64,000 nt of DNA, from assembly GCF_030272615.1 (NCBI RefSeq), contig NC_081414.1:823910396-823974395 (forward strand), in the 5' to 3' direction. The stretch is from Cryptomeria japonica. Taxonomy: Eukaryota; Streptophyta; Pinopsida; Cupressales; Cupressaceae. Shown here piece by piece: positions 11,729-24,535 of the stretch. The notes under the pieces were generated by a model. It searched no databases, had not been told where the DNA came from, and saw nothing but the letters and a program-made list of their open reading frames with translations. Numbering within the stretch: the stretch's first letter is position 1; each line of letters begins with the position of its first letter. The position numbers and the translations under genes are program-made.

Positions 11729-13085
11729 TGTAATGGTAGAAATTAGGGTTTCCACCATTGAATGTAGTAAAACCATTAATTTTGCTTAAGGACCATTACA
11801 TTAGGGAAAGATAGGAATTAGATAAATCTAAACCTAACAGATCTAGATCTTGATTTAATTCCAAGGGGTCTTGAATGTGCCTCTTATTTCTCTTAAGTTG
11901 AATTGAATTGTTGAAGATGTTGAAATTAGGGTAAATCACGATAGCTTGTATCCCTAGAAATTGCAGTAAAAACGCATGAACAGTGAGCTAAAATCATTGG
12001 ATCAAGCCACAAACCTGGATCTAAGGAATATAAGTGTATTTGAACCTGCTCCCAGAAGGAACTCCCGATTTATCAGGAGTGAAGCGACAGTCTCTTTGGT
12101 CCTCCACACTTTTCACACTCTAAAGGGGGATTTGTTCGTTTCTATAAATAAAGCCGATTTTGAAGATCTTGACTTCATACCTTCTCCTGCGCACACTAGA
12201 GAAAGGGAAGTAGGTTGGGAATGGGGGTTTTCCTAAGTCAAACCCCAACTTAGGAATTAACCTTAAATAAAATGTTGTAAATACTGAAATAAATGATGGA
12301 ATTATATACCTCAGATCTGCAGTGACTGATAATGATGCTTTTCTTCTTGAATGTAATCACATATGATGTATGAAATGGCATGAACATGACAAAACCCTAA
12401 TAACACAAACATGGTTGCATGTGAATGATGTAATTTTTCTTCACAATGGATGAATGAAGACTATGCAGCCTTGAAGAACTCTAAAAAATCTTGATGAAGA
12501 ATACATGAACACTTTAGATTGAATACTTATGATGGATGGAGTCTTAGATTCAAAATGAGTTGAGAAGGATGCCTTATATAGGGATTTCACAAATGAAATC
12601 ACCTTTAGGCTGACTTAGAATTAATATATTTTCTCATAAAGCTAAATTTGAATAGGATAAGACCACCCAATCATCCTTTGAAATTCGAGGAAAAAAGCAT
12701 GGGACCAAAGTGACAAGTGCTCTAGTCCGGACCACTTTTTTCCAAATTTCTAGGGATGCAAGCTATTGTGATTTTAATGCTAAATCTAGCTCAGTGGCTC
12801 AACCCAAGATGTGTAGATATGAGAGATATGCTTTGAGAGTTGAAATTAGGGCAGGATTAAGGATAAATTAGGATAAAATGTTAAAGGGCACACCTAGAAT
12901 TAAGGGCCCAAATAAGAGTGCGATGATGTAATATAGTGGAATAAGACCCATAATATTGAATTAAATATTAATTAATTACAATAAAGGTCCTATAATGCAT
13001 AGAGGAAAGGGAAATACTAAAATAGATGGTAGGAGAGTGTGAAATTGGACACACTAAGGAAGGGTGTACAATTTACGATGCTACA
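11729..13085 (-). repeat. Solo LTR, TGTAG family (gypsy-like), copy A
   Basis: Read on -, it starts TGTAGCATCGTAAATTGTAC and ends CCATTACA, 1,357 bp. It is flanked on both sides by AAAAT (11,724-11,728 and 13,086-13,090), a perfect 5-bp target duplication. No internal region is left, so it is a solo LTR from recombination of a full element. A TATA box (TATATAAGG on -) lies near 12,575. It aligns with copies B, C and D below. Confidence 0.88.
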
Positions 13086-13090
13086 AAAAT

Positions 13091-16000
13091 ATTTATAAAA
13101 AATTATTAAAAATATCATCATCAATATTTATTATAATACACATCTTTTTCCAAAATGAATTAGAAAAATAATTTTATTTAGGTCAAATTATGGTGGTCAT
13201 ACATGTGCATGGTATGGTCTTCAAAAAATAACTTTGAAAAAATGATTTTTGTACATGCCTATTAAAAATCAATTTGTATCATCTGGGTATTATAATAAAT
13301 TAGATATTTGAAAACTAGACTCAAATTATTACATTTCGTATTACTAAACTTTTAAAAGATTTTATGTGTAAATGCTTCAAATTTTTAGTCCAACCATGAA
13401 AAAGTTTGAAATAATGAAAAAGACCCACTTTTTTGATTTTTTGTGCACCCAATTTGCACTTATCCACTTTCTAAAGAGTTATCTTACCTCTCCAATTGAG
13501 GCTTAATAAAGTAGGAGTATTATTTCACATTATTCTTCGCCAAATTGATTCTCCAGGTCACTTGGTAGAACTTTGTTAGAATAGTTAAGGGTGGGTTTAT
13601 CTATTGTACATCAACATTTGATGAATGTTCATGTTCATCGAGATAGAATTGCTAACAAAGAAAGATGTGCATATTCATATTTTCAAACTGAGCAATTTCA
13701 AACTTGAAATTTTTACATCAAAACTCTCATTTACATTTTCTATAACACAAGCATAAGGAACAACACAAGGATACTCCTAATAAAGCTCATTATAAGAACC
13801 AATATAAGATAAACTCCTAATATAGTTGACTCTAATTTAACAATCATGGCTACTTTTATAGTCCCTTTTTGGGTTTAATGGGGGCATTTCGCTACCTATC
13901 ATTATGTGTGCTTTCATAAGCATACCTTTGGTACTATTTTAGGGTATCACATGATGCTCTTTTTATATTCCTATATGAACATTAAGATTTATAAGATTAT
14001 ATCTAAATTCCACTCTCTTCCAACTTAATTGCATGAAATTGAATGGAGAGATAATACAAGATTACAAGTATTTCTTTCTTAAATATAGTTGTAGTGACTA
14101 TCACATGATCAAATAGCAATTTCAAATGTCCCCACATTACATTTTTTGCCCCAAGGTAGCATCTATTGGTTTGTTGTCCCACATGGTATCCTTTTTCCAC
14201 CACAAGTGAAATATCTACCAGCCCTTTTCTCTTGTTTTGTTTAGTGTAGATAACAAATTCTTATTTTTGAGGCCTATATAAGGCTATTCATTGATTTTTT
14301 TTGTTTTTGTTTTGTAGGCTTCTAAGGAAGGACACTCATTTCAAGAAAGCATGTTCCAAGAAGCAAAATCTATATACTTTTTATAAATTTTTTGAATAAA
14401 TTTACTTTCACATTGATTGTTTGATTTTAATTTGACATGCATTCTCATGGTAATTCACATGCAAGTTAAAGTGGGTGCAAGATTCAATGGTGAAAATTGC
14501 ATACATTTCACTCTTATCCTTCACTTTTGATTCACTTTAATCCAATTATCTTTTATGTAATGAAAAGCCTACAAATGACATGATTTTTTGTAGATAGTTG
14601 ACAAATAACTCTTACCTTTAACTCTATCATCTACACTCAACCCCGAGGATTGTCTTGATCCTTAAACTCCATTTCCTACCTAGATTAGATTCATAGATGC
14701 ACAAATGAATTGAGGTCATATGCACAATTTTAGAAATGAACCCTAAAATATTTAGAAATGAATTGAGGTCAAGATACATTCATTAGCATAACTTTAAAAT
14801 ATTTATTATTGTACTACTGGCTTGCACCAACATGTACATAGTAGTTGTTGCAAGTTTTCTTGTTTCCTTTGATCATTTTGTAAGGTACACAACCCTTAAC
14901 TATATCACAAAAATAAATGAATGCTCAAATTCACATTAATATGGAAATAAAATGAAACACCTTCAATATATATGAAACTGACATATTACATCTCACATGT
15001 AAAAGTGCCTAATCCAAGTATAAGCACATGAAATATGATATATACAAATAGTACAACTTAGGCTCTCATGTCACGTAGTCAATACAATATAAATAATGAT
15101 GTCCAATACAAGTAATATACAAGTAATGATATATGAAGTATAATCAATGAGGTCTCTGGTCACCATCGACCCACATGATCATCTGCAAAACATGAGGGAC
15201 AAGAACATGGTTCAAGCGCTCTTCCATTCAACCATGAAGCTTATGCTTTCCCAAATTATTCTTACTAAAATAATACCTAACCCTACACAAAACATCTATT
15301 TCAATGAACACATATGGCTTTGGCCAAAGAACTTAAAAGAATATACTAGTAGATTCTGAAAAGAGGATTGACCTTCTCTACATTAGTCCATATTTAACAC
15401 CCTTTCCCATAAGGTAAATCCATCACATGCAAAGAAAAGTAAACTACTTTCTTTAATAAAAGACAATTGAAGAAAAAAAAACATTCTCTTTAAATTAACT
15501 CTCTTTCTTTTCATGCAAATGATAACATTATGACACTAGATGTATTTATTTTCGTACTATGCGATCATGCACGATAACATTATGACACTAGATGTATTTA
15601 TTTTCGTACTATTCGATCATGCAAGATTTTATGCAATTGCATATTACTTTTTCATGCAAAAATGAGATCTACATGATTCTTTATCCATATTATTCTTCTA
15701 ATATGATTTTCATGTGATATTTATTTCAAATTCATATGCTATCTAAGTTCATGTTTTTATATAATCCCAACATCATTTAAATTATTAAATAACAAAAAAA
15801 AAGAACAAGGGTTGTGACATATTCTCAAAGTTGTTAACTCATGTCAATATCCTTACAAGGTTCGAAACAAGGGATGTACTATCTTTGTCACCTACAAACT
15901 TCCAAACATAAAACTAATTTTTAATGTAGAATCATGCATATAAATTCATGATAAATTGACAACAACCATTCAAATTTTTATAAAGATTAAATTCACACAT

Positions 16001-18435
16001 ACAAACCATCTACACATTTTTGCTACTTGTTAAATTTAATCTCATATAATTAAAGTAATATACAATGACATACATAAACTTTACCCATTCTGAAATATTC
16101 ATCTAAAATCTACTAATTTCCCTGCACCCAAATAAACCATACTTCCTAATATCTAATACAACTTATATACATTAAAATTCCAACTGAATACTCTTATTTA
16201 ATTATTTAATTTTCATAAATTTAATTTGATTTTAATATTAATCACAAAGCTTTTATATAAAATACATTATGAATATTTAATATTAATTACTTTATATAAA
16301 AAAGTGCTCTTCCAAACACAATAAATATCTACATCAAAAGATACCACACCAATCTCTAGAGTTAAAGATGTCACTTTCAAAGATTAGCCAAAAGTGTAAA
16401 AAGAGGAAATTGACATTAGATTCCTTGTGTTGAAGGAATGGAGCGAGAACATCAAAAAGAGTCCATACAAAGGGGATGTATGCGAATAAAGTTAATATGT
16501 ATTTCTCTATCACACCATTGTTTTCAATATTAAAGCCATTGTCTTTTATTACTTTAATTATTCACCCAGTGTAAAGTAAATGCTAGCAATTCTAATTTAT
16601 ATTATTGATATGATATTAATTTTTTAAAAATAATTATATTAAAAATCATATTACTATTAAAGTTTTTTTTTTAAAAAGTTGTGTTAATCATGAAAAATAA
16701 AGAGTTATAATTTAGAAATTTATATTAGATGTTTGTTGGGAGATTTGAATTTGGAACTTTATATTGAGAATCTAGTTTTTAATTGTTTTAGGTATTTGTA
16801 AATTATTGTTGAAATTGTATTATTTATATTGTGTGACTTTGTATTTACCATATGTGTGGTTGTTTAGATTATAAGTACTCAAATCTAAGACCTTCTTATG
16901 ATTAGACTCTACATGTTGGAGCTTCTCGAGCCACTAACACCTTTGTGGTTCTAAAAACATGTCTAACTTTCTTTTAAATCAACTATTTAATAGTACACCA
17001 TAACACTATATAAAATAGCTAGTATTTTCAAAAGCAATATAGTTGAATATGGGTGAGATTGAACTTTTATTTGACATCTTTCTGTCGATAAGAAATATAT
17101 TTGAATATGGGTGATTCAATTTTATTTGACCTCTGTGTGTGTGTCTGTATGTGTGTAAACATTGTCATGACAAGTTGCCACTTTTAGGTGTATGTGATGT
17201 TATATATTGGGATTAAAGTATCTCAACCTTGGAGTCTGAACATTGATTATTTGATTTTAATTAATTATTTGTGTGCATGATTATTTATATCCTAAGTTAT
17301 TAACTTCCTAAGCCGTCATTCACTTTGTGGGACCTCTTGGTTAGGTGGCATCCTACATGGCATGTAATGAGATGGCATAATCCCTATTTTCTAGGAAGTT
17401 GACGCCCACTTGGAAGATGTTATATTTTGGAAGATGTTGTCATATATTCCCATTTTGGAGTGGAAATTGATTTGAAAATTTTCTATCTTGACTACAGAGT
17501 CTTGTTTTGTAGTTTTGATTATGGATTGGAGTTGTATTTTAGCAAGTAGCATTTATGGTGGAATTCATTTTTGACAAGTGGTGTAAGGTAATGAAGGCAC
17601 CTATTCTTGGTTATGATAGTTTCTATGTTGAACATCATTGCATTTGGCAAGATGACCATTTTGGATGAGATAGGTGTTATTGCTTTGAAAGTTCTTATGT
17701 GCAACATGTCATGGGAATCACAATTTGTCACTTTTTACACAACTTAACTCTTAGGCATTGAAGTTGGTTTTGAAAACCATGGGGGCCTACCTCTTCGTGT
17801 TGATCTCTATAAATATGTTAGTGCCTTAGCTCTTTTTGTATGATAGGTTGAATATTTTTTGAGATGCTTTTATGTTGTTGGAACTATGTGCCTAACTGTA
17901 TTGTTGAGATTAATACAAGTTTGGGTCTCTTTGGTGGTCCAAAGTTTTTTTTCCCAAAAGGGTTTCTTCATATTGATCTGGCACTCTTGTACATATCAGG
18001 ACTTTTTACATGCTTCTCCATCTTTCCCTTCATCTTTATGATTTAATCACACATCTATTAAATGAGTTTAAAAACTATATGATTAATGTTTCCATTCCAT
18101 TTTTTCCCTTGTTTCAACAATCTCATTACTTTTGCACCCTAAACCCAAATCCTAATCTAAGAAACAACACCATTATATATCATTGATAGGGAAAATGAAT
18201 TGCACTTGAGCACCTTATGTTAAGGACCAAATAAATACATCATATGACCTCCAAATAATTAAAAAATATAAATAAAAAATATTATTTATATACCTACTTT
18301 ATTCAAAAATTAGGATAACCTCAACTTCAACAATGACATTATTTTCAAATTGTACATCCTATGAGTCATCTTGTGATCAACACTTACAATAATTTAAAAT
18401 TTTTTACATATTCTTATGAGGGAAGATGATCTTAG
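13091..18435. other. AT-rich intergenic spacer
   Basis: No gene, RNA or complete element is recognised. The short open frames have no family features. The stretch near 17,180-18,000 has LTR-like traits, such as a CTATAAATATG box near 17,807, but no boundaries that I can defend. A 52-bp tandem duplication is listed separately. Confidence 0.5.
15521..15623. repeat. 52-bp tandem duplication
   Basis: Two adjacent copies of a 52-base unit beginning GATAACATTATGACACTAGA. They differ at about two positions (for example GCGATCATGC versus TCGATCATGC), so the duplication is fairly recent. Confidence 0.85.
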
Positions 18436-19696
18436 TGTTGAAAATATGAGCTGATGTGTTGTTGTGGTTGTCATTGATGTCAAATTTGTTGTTTCACTTT
18501 GGTCCGAAATGTATGTGGAGTAGACTTATATTGCATTGTTGGTGCAGTTGTTGTGTTGATTGTTCTGGAAGTGCTTGGGTTTGGAATTTGTTTTTGGTGT
18601 TGAATATTATTGTTATCTTCATTGGATATAGTTTCAGTATCGTGGATATGTTGATTCTGAGGTCTAGAAACATCTTTGTGTTCTTTGGGTGGTGTGGTAT
18701 TATTCGTTGTTGGTTGTGAGATTCTATTTTTGACCTATAATTAGGTCCATATATGATTTGTGGAAGCGTGTTTGATGTTTTATGGGTCTTTCCGTAGCAT
18801 GTGGAGATCTAGATTTGAGTTATTTGCTTGGGAGAGTATGTTTTGATCGATAATTGCTTATATGGTTGCATAGCATGTGGAGATATAGATTTGAGTTATT
18901 TTCTTTGGAGAGTATGTTTTGATCAGTAATTGCTTATATGGTTGTGTAGCATGTGGATATCTTGTTGGTTAGGTTCTGGTGATTGTGGGTCAGTTAATTA
19001 ATCTTTGGAAGATGTGTTTTGGTCCTCTCTTTCTCCTAGAGTGGACCAACATGTGTGTTTTATGTTTGAAAAGTATATTTTGATTTAGGCCAACTTGTTT
19101 TTAAGATATGATGATCTATCTTGTGTATAAGGCATTTGAATGTTTGAGTTAAAAAATAAGGGGAATGAGAGAGAGTGTAGATGATGTGATGAAGTGCCAT
19201 GATTAGAGGAAGTGTGAGCAATGAAGAAGAGTTGTGTTTGAATAATATACAAGTTGTGTTGTGACTGTGGTAGAAAATTGGCAAAGTATTGGCAGTTGAG
19301 ATCAGAGCTATGTGTGTTGATGTTGGTCACTTGATGCAGAGTTCAAGGATAGCTTCATGATCAAGAGATCCTTCTTTTCAAATCATTTTTCTATATCTTG
19401 CCCTGAGTGCAGTTAGCTTCAACTTTACAAGTCCTCTTTGTATCTTGTCCCATGAGTAGTTAGCCTTGGTGTACAAGTTTAGAGCAATCAACTCTATCTT
19501 TGTAGCTATTTCATATATAGTGGATATATTCTTGTGGGTCAACTCCCATCATGTTTTTTTTCCTATTTGGGTTTTCCATGCATAAATCTTGGTGTTCATG
19601 TGTTACATATGTGTTGTTCATTAACTGTTTATGTGTTATTGCAATTGTTTGTTTGGATTGATTCACCCCCCTCTTAGTCTTTCGTTGGATTCAACA
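18436..19696 (+). repeat. 5' LTR of copia element 4
   Basis: 1,261 bp, starting TGTTGAAAATATGAG and ending GGATTCAACA. A TATA-like GTATAAGG lies near 19,124. It matches the LTR at 23,230 along its whole length with visible substitutions and small indels, so the insertion is old. Confidence 0.9.
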
Positions 19697-19698
19697 AT

Positions 19699-19714
19699 TG
19701 GTATCAGAGTGTGG
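19699..19714 (+). promoter_or_regulatory. Primer binding site (initiator-tRNA-Met type)
   Basis: TGGTATCAGAGTGTGG lies two bases after the LTR. The first eleven bases match the classic plant copia primer site complementary to the 3' end of initiator tRNA-Met. Confidence 0.88.
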
Positions 19715-19754
19715 TTCCTATTGAGTAAGTTTAATTGATTGAGGTAGATCCAGT

Positions 19755-20520
19755 ATGGTGCAAGACATTTGTTACAAAGTTCCTATCTTTGATGGTACAA
19801 ATTTTCCCTACTAGAAGGAGAGAATGCAGTCGCATTTGGAGACATTGCAAAATGGAATTTGGGAGATCATTTAGACTAGTTATATAGAGCCATAGGGTGG
19901 TGTTAAGACTCCAGATGAGATAAATTTGAAGGAAGCTAATGCAAAGGCTAGAGCTATAATTCTAATATGCATAAGTGATTCAATGTTTGGAAGAGTAAAA
20001 GGATTGAAGGAAGATAAATTTGTGTGGAACAAGTTGTGTTTGGCATATGGAGGTGATGCAAAGACAAAACAGGTGAGGCTAGTGAATTTGAAGATGAAGG
20101 CGTTTCGAACTATATTCATAGAGTGATTGATCTTGTTGATGGCATTAGAGCTGTCAGAGGACATTTGGAGGAATGCGATATTGTGCATAAGATCTTGTTG
20201 AATTTGCCTAAATCTTATAAGTTGTAGAGATGTTCTATACAAGAGAGTAATGATTTGAGAAAATATACTATTGATTAGCTTATTGGTACCATAGAAGCCT
20301 ATGAGATTTCAGAAATGGAGGAAGAGAAAAGAGAAAAGAGAGAAGTAGCATTTAATGTTTCAAGGTTTGATGATCCAGAATATAGTGGAGACCTAGATGA
20401 AGCTTAATCAAATTTTGTGAGAAGATTGCAACAAGGCACAAAAAAATATAAAGGTAAGTTACCTTTGAAATGATTTTCTTGTGGTAGAATTGGATGTTAT
20501 GCTTCTAATTGGAAAGTACA
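19755..20520 (+). pseudogene. Copia gag remnant, element 4
   Basis: Gag would form the particle shell. An ATG 38 bases after the primer site opens a frame with the copia gag start (KVPIFDGTNF). It is stopped at the position of the expected Trp in Y-W-K, again about 20 codons on, and near 20,122 and 20,225. Frame changes are also needed. Near the end a zinc knuckle is recognisable but damaged (CGRIGCYASNW, with the His and last Cys replaced). The minus-strand open frame over 19,880-20,242 is a shadow. Confidence 0.75.
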
Positions 20521-21242
20521 AAGAATATTATAAGAGATTGGATGATGAAGAGAAGAAGAACAGTTTTATAAGACATAATTTCAACATAAAGGAGAAGAAG
20601 GGATTATGCTCTATTGAAGAACATGCATCTCAAGATTTAGTTGATGATGAATCGAATGAGGAATATTTGTTTTTAGCAATTGAGGATAAGGTGAGTGCTT
20701 TGGAGAAATTGAAAGATGAGAAGACTATTAAGACTACGTTGCATGCTAAGATAGAATCAAATGCATGGATTATAGACTTTGGATGCTAAAATCATATGGC
20801 CTGTGACAAAGATAGGTTTATCAAGCTAAAGAAATATGATGGAGGATCTATGAAATTTGATGGAAAATATGATGCAACTATTCAAGGTATTGGAAGTGTT
20901 TCAATGGATGGTAAGCATAAGACTAATGATGTTTATTATGTTGAAGGATTATGACATAGTTTGTTAAGTGTTAGCTATATGTGTAGAAAAGGGTATGAAG
21001 TTTTGTTTAGCAGTACTAGATGTGTGGCTAGAAAGGAGAAGACTAGTAAAAGATTTGCAGAAAGAATTAGAACATGTGGAAATGTTTACTACATTAAAGA
21101 TAAAGAGAAGAATAAATGTTGCCAAATGCAGAAGATTGAGATTGTCCATGCAATTCCAGAGAAGATAAGTGATCTAGAAGAAATCAAAGAGAAGGAATCA
21201 AATGAAATGAAGAAGAAGAGGAAGAAGAGGAAGATTCAATGA
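20521..21242 (+). pseudogene. Copia protease and start of gag-pre-integrase, element 4
   Basis: The motif WIIDFGC followed by a stop and NHMACDK near 20,765 is a copia protease active site whose Asp-Ser-Gly is changed to Asp-Phe-Gly. Downstream, SVSMDGKHKT and SVSYMCRKGYEVLF follow the family pattern. The frame then runs into a Lys/Glu-rich stretch (EKESNEMKKKRKKRK) and stops at 21,240. The zinc finger and catalytic core of integrase that should follow are absent. Confidence 0.75.
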
Positions 21243-21259
21243 AAGTTCCTACTAAGTAT

Positions 21260-22900
21260 CTTCAGAAATAACATTCAAAGAATCAAATAATTGGAAATAA
21301 AGCAAAAGGTGTTCAAACAAGGAGGAAGATTGCAGAAGCTCAAGATCAAGCTAATTACTATTTTCCATCACTAACTAAGCTAAAGACATATGAGGAATAA
21401 AGAAAAGATGAAAGTTGGGTAAAGGAAATGGAAGAAGAACTAAATCAGATTCAGAAGAACAAGACTTAGGAGTTGGTACCTAGAATGGTTGACAAGAATG
21501 TAATTGGAACTAAGTGGGTATTAAGAAATAAGTTGAATGAGAAAGGACAAGTGACAAGGAATAAAGCGAGATTGGTATGTAAAGGATATTCTCAAGTAGA
21601 AGGTATATAATTTGAAGAAACTTTTGCTCTTGTAGCAAGGGTGGAAGCTATGTGCATGTTTCTTGCATTTTTTGCTTACAAGAACTTTAAAGTTTATTAG
21701 ATGGATGTCAAATCAGCATTCTTGAATAGAGATATAGAAGAAGTTTACATTGAGCAACCAGATGGATTTAGATTGATAGAAGATCCATATATGGTGTGCA
21801 GATTGAAGAAAGTTTTGTATGGACTTAAATAGGCACCTAGAGCCTAGTATGCAAGCTTGGACAGGTATTTACTTCAACATAATTTCAAGAAAGGTGCAAT
21901 AGATAGTAATCTTTATTTCAAGATTGATGAAGATAAGTTGTTGATTATTATACTTTATGTTGATGATATTATTTTTGGAGGAAATGATGATCCTTGTAAA
22001 GTATTTACTAAGGAAATACAAAATGGATTTGAGATGTCAATGGCTGGTCAGTTATCTTTCTTTCTTGGGTTGCAAGTTAGTTAATTAGAAGATGGGATCT
22101 TTATAATTTCTCAAAGTAAGTATGTGAAGGAAATGTTGAAGAAGTTTGATTTTGATGATTGCAAACTAGTTACTACTCCTTTAATCGTTGGGTGAAAGTT
22201 GAGAAAAGATGACGAGTCTCTGAAAGTTGAATAGAATAAGTATAGGTTGATTATTGGAGGATTGTTGTATTTGACTACATCTAGAATATATATCATACAA
22301 TTTGTTTATCTAGTAGCTAGAATTCAGGCGAATTCAAAGGCAACACATGAGCAAGTAGTGAAATGATTTTTCAGATACATGAAAGGAACACTGGACTTTA
22401 GACTTTGGTACAAGAAAGGTGGAGATTTCATGTTGAAAGCCTATACTAATGCAGTTTGGGTTAGAAGTATTGATGACCAAAAGAGTACTAGTGGTGGTGC
22501 ATTCTTTTTAGGAGACAGATTGGTTTCCTGGTTTAGTAAGAAAAAAGATTTAGTTTCCTTATCTACTGCTAAAGCAGAGTATATTGCAATGACATCTTGT
22601 TGTACTTAGGTGATGTGGATGAGACAAACTCCTAAGGATATAAAGGTAACATATGACGAAGCAATTCCTATTTTGTGTGACAATAAAATTGCAATACATT
22701 TTGAAGAATCATGTTTTGCCTTTAAGAACAAAGGATATTTCAATCAAATATCATTATTTAAGGGAGAAAGTGGTTGAGAAGGAAGTTCAGTTGGAATGCA
22801 TATCTACAAAGGAATAGGTTGCAGAGATTTTAAATAAGGCATTGGTGAAGGATTCATTTGAGTTTCTTCAAGAAAAGCTTGGGGTAATTGCCCCTCCTTC
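21260..22900 (+). pseudogene. Copia RT and RNase H, element 4
   Basis: RT is recognisable from WVKEMEEELNQIQKN (about 21,417), through GTKWVLRNKLNEKGQV, MDVKSAFLN and a catalytic YVDD (near 21,958), to FFLGLQV. RNase H follows from about 22,420 (YTNAVWV where the first catalytic Asp is usual, then STAKAEY and LCDN). Many stops interrupt it. In several the family expects Gln or Trp: V-Y-stop-MDV, GLK-stop-APRA-stop-Y and CT-stop-VMW. That fits C to T or G to A changes at CAG and TGG codons. The gene is dead. Confidence 0.88.
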
Positions 22901-23216
22901 TTCCAGCTAGGTATATTATGAGGATGCATCTTTCCAAGGGGAGCTTTCATGCCTATTTATTTTCTTGGATCAATGATGTGGCTACTCTTAGGAGGAGTAG
23001 TAGTGCACAACGGTATGCAGTGTTGTTGTGACCTTTGTCCTTGATGGCAAAGGGGGGGAGACTGAGTGATATATGTTTGAGCAATATATCCTAAGCAATA
23101 TGTTTTGGGAGAGATTGTGTGAGTTCTGCCAAAGTTTGAGAGATATTGAGAAATATTCTTCTTCTTTGAGTTGTTTTGGCTAAAGTGTAGGTTTTATCAA
23201 GTGTTGCCATCAATGA

Positions 23217-23229
23217 AAAAGGGGGAGAT
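23217..23229 (+). promoter_or_regulatory. Polypurine tract of copia element 4
   Basis: AAAAAGGGGGAGAT-type purine run directly before the 3' LTR, the plus-strand primer site. A second purine run (AAAGGGGGGGAGA) lies near 23,047, inside the 3' noncoding region. Confidence 0.75.
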
Positions 23230-24413
23230 TGTTGGAAATTTGATTTGATGTGTTGTTGTGGTTGTCATTAGTGTCAAACTTATTGTTTCGGTTTGGTTTG
23301 GTTGGTTTGGAATGTTTGTGCCGCAGAGTTATCTTGTTGTGTTGTTGGTGCAGCTATTGTGTTGGTTGTTCTAAAAGTGCTTGGGTCCAAAATCTATTGT
23401 TGGTATCAAATATTATTGCTATATTAATTGGATATAGTTTTGGTATTGTGGATATGTTGGTTTTGAGGTCCAAAAACATCTTTGTGTTCTTCAGGTGTTG
23501 TGGTATCATTTATTGCTAGTTGTGAGATTCTATGTTTGACCTATCCTTAGGTCTAGATATGATTTGTGGAAGTGTATTTGATGTTTTATGGATCTCACCG
23601 TAGCATGTGGAGATTTGGATTTGAGTTATTTTGTTTGGAGAGTATGTTTTGATCAGCAATTGCTTATATGGTTGCATGTAAAGTGTGGATATGTTATTGG
23701 TTAGGTTTTGATGATTGCAAATCAATGAACTAATCTTTAGAAGATGTATTTTGGTTCTCTCTTTCTCTTGGAGTGGATCAATGTGTGTGTTTTTGGATTG
23801 ACAAGTATATTTTGATTCAAGTCGACTTGTTTTTAAGCTTTGATGATCTATCTTGTATATAAGGCATTTGAATGTTTGAGTTTTAAAAAAAGGGGAATGA
23901 GAGAGAGAGAGTGTAGATGATGTGGTGAAGTGAAGTGATCAGAGGAAGCGTGAGCAACGAAGAAGAGTTGTGTTCAAATGATATGCAAACTATGTTGTGA
24001 CTATGACAAAAAGTTGAGACAAAGTGTTGGTAGTTGAGATCAGAGTTGAACGTGTTGATGTTGGTTGCTTGATGCAGAGGTCAGGGATAGCTTCATGATC
24101 AAGAAATCCTTCTTTTTAGATTATTTTTTTGTATCTTGACCCGAGTGCAGTTAGCTTCAAGTTTTACAAGTCCTCTTTGTATCTTGTCCCATGAGCAGTT
24201 AGCCTTGGTGTTTAAGTCTAGAGCAGTTAGCTCTATCTTTGTAATCATTTCATATATAGTGGATATATTCTTGTGGGTTAACTCCCACCATGGTTTTTCC
24301 CCATTTGGGTTTTCCACGTATAAATCTTGGTATTCATGTGTTGTTTATGTGTTGTTTGTAATTGTTTATTTGGATTGATTCACCTCCCTCTCAGTCCTGC
24401 CTTAGGTTCAACA
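23230..24413 (+). repeat. 3' LTR of copia element 4
   Basis: 1,184 bp, starting TGTTGGAAATTTGATTTG and ending GGTTCAACA. It is homologous to the 5' LTR throughout. The bases after it, CTTGG, pair with CTTAG before the 5' LTR as the target duplication. Confidence 0.9.
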
Positions 24414-24535
24414 CTTGGGGTTTAGTGTAGTCCATAGATGGATGCATTGGACAACAAAAAATAGTTTTTTAGTTAGTTTTTTCTTTTAAGACTTTTAGTT
24501 ATTAATTTTTTTTATTGCTAATAATGAAAAGAAAG

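Larger units (their letters stand above)
18436..24413 (+). mobile_element. Full-length but defective Ty1/copia retrotransposon, element 4
   Basis: About 5,978 bp with two related LTRs, a tRNA primer site, a gag-pol remnant and a polypurine tract. Flanking 5-mers are CTTAG on the left and CTTGG on the right, a target duplication with one change. Relative to the other copia elements here, the whole integrase is missing. The unit could only have moved, or may have been mobilised, with help from a relative, or it was deleted after insertion. Confidence 0.9.

Noticed and set aside
19880-20242. 120-codon minus-strand frame
   Set aside because: Shadow of copia gag on the plus strand.
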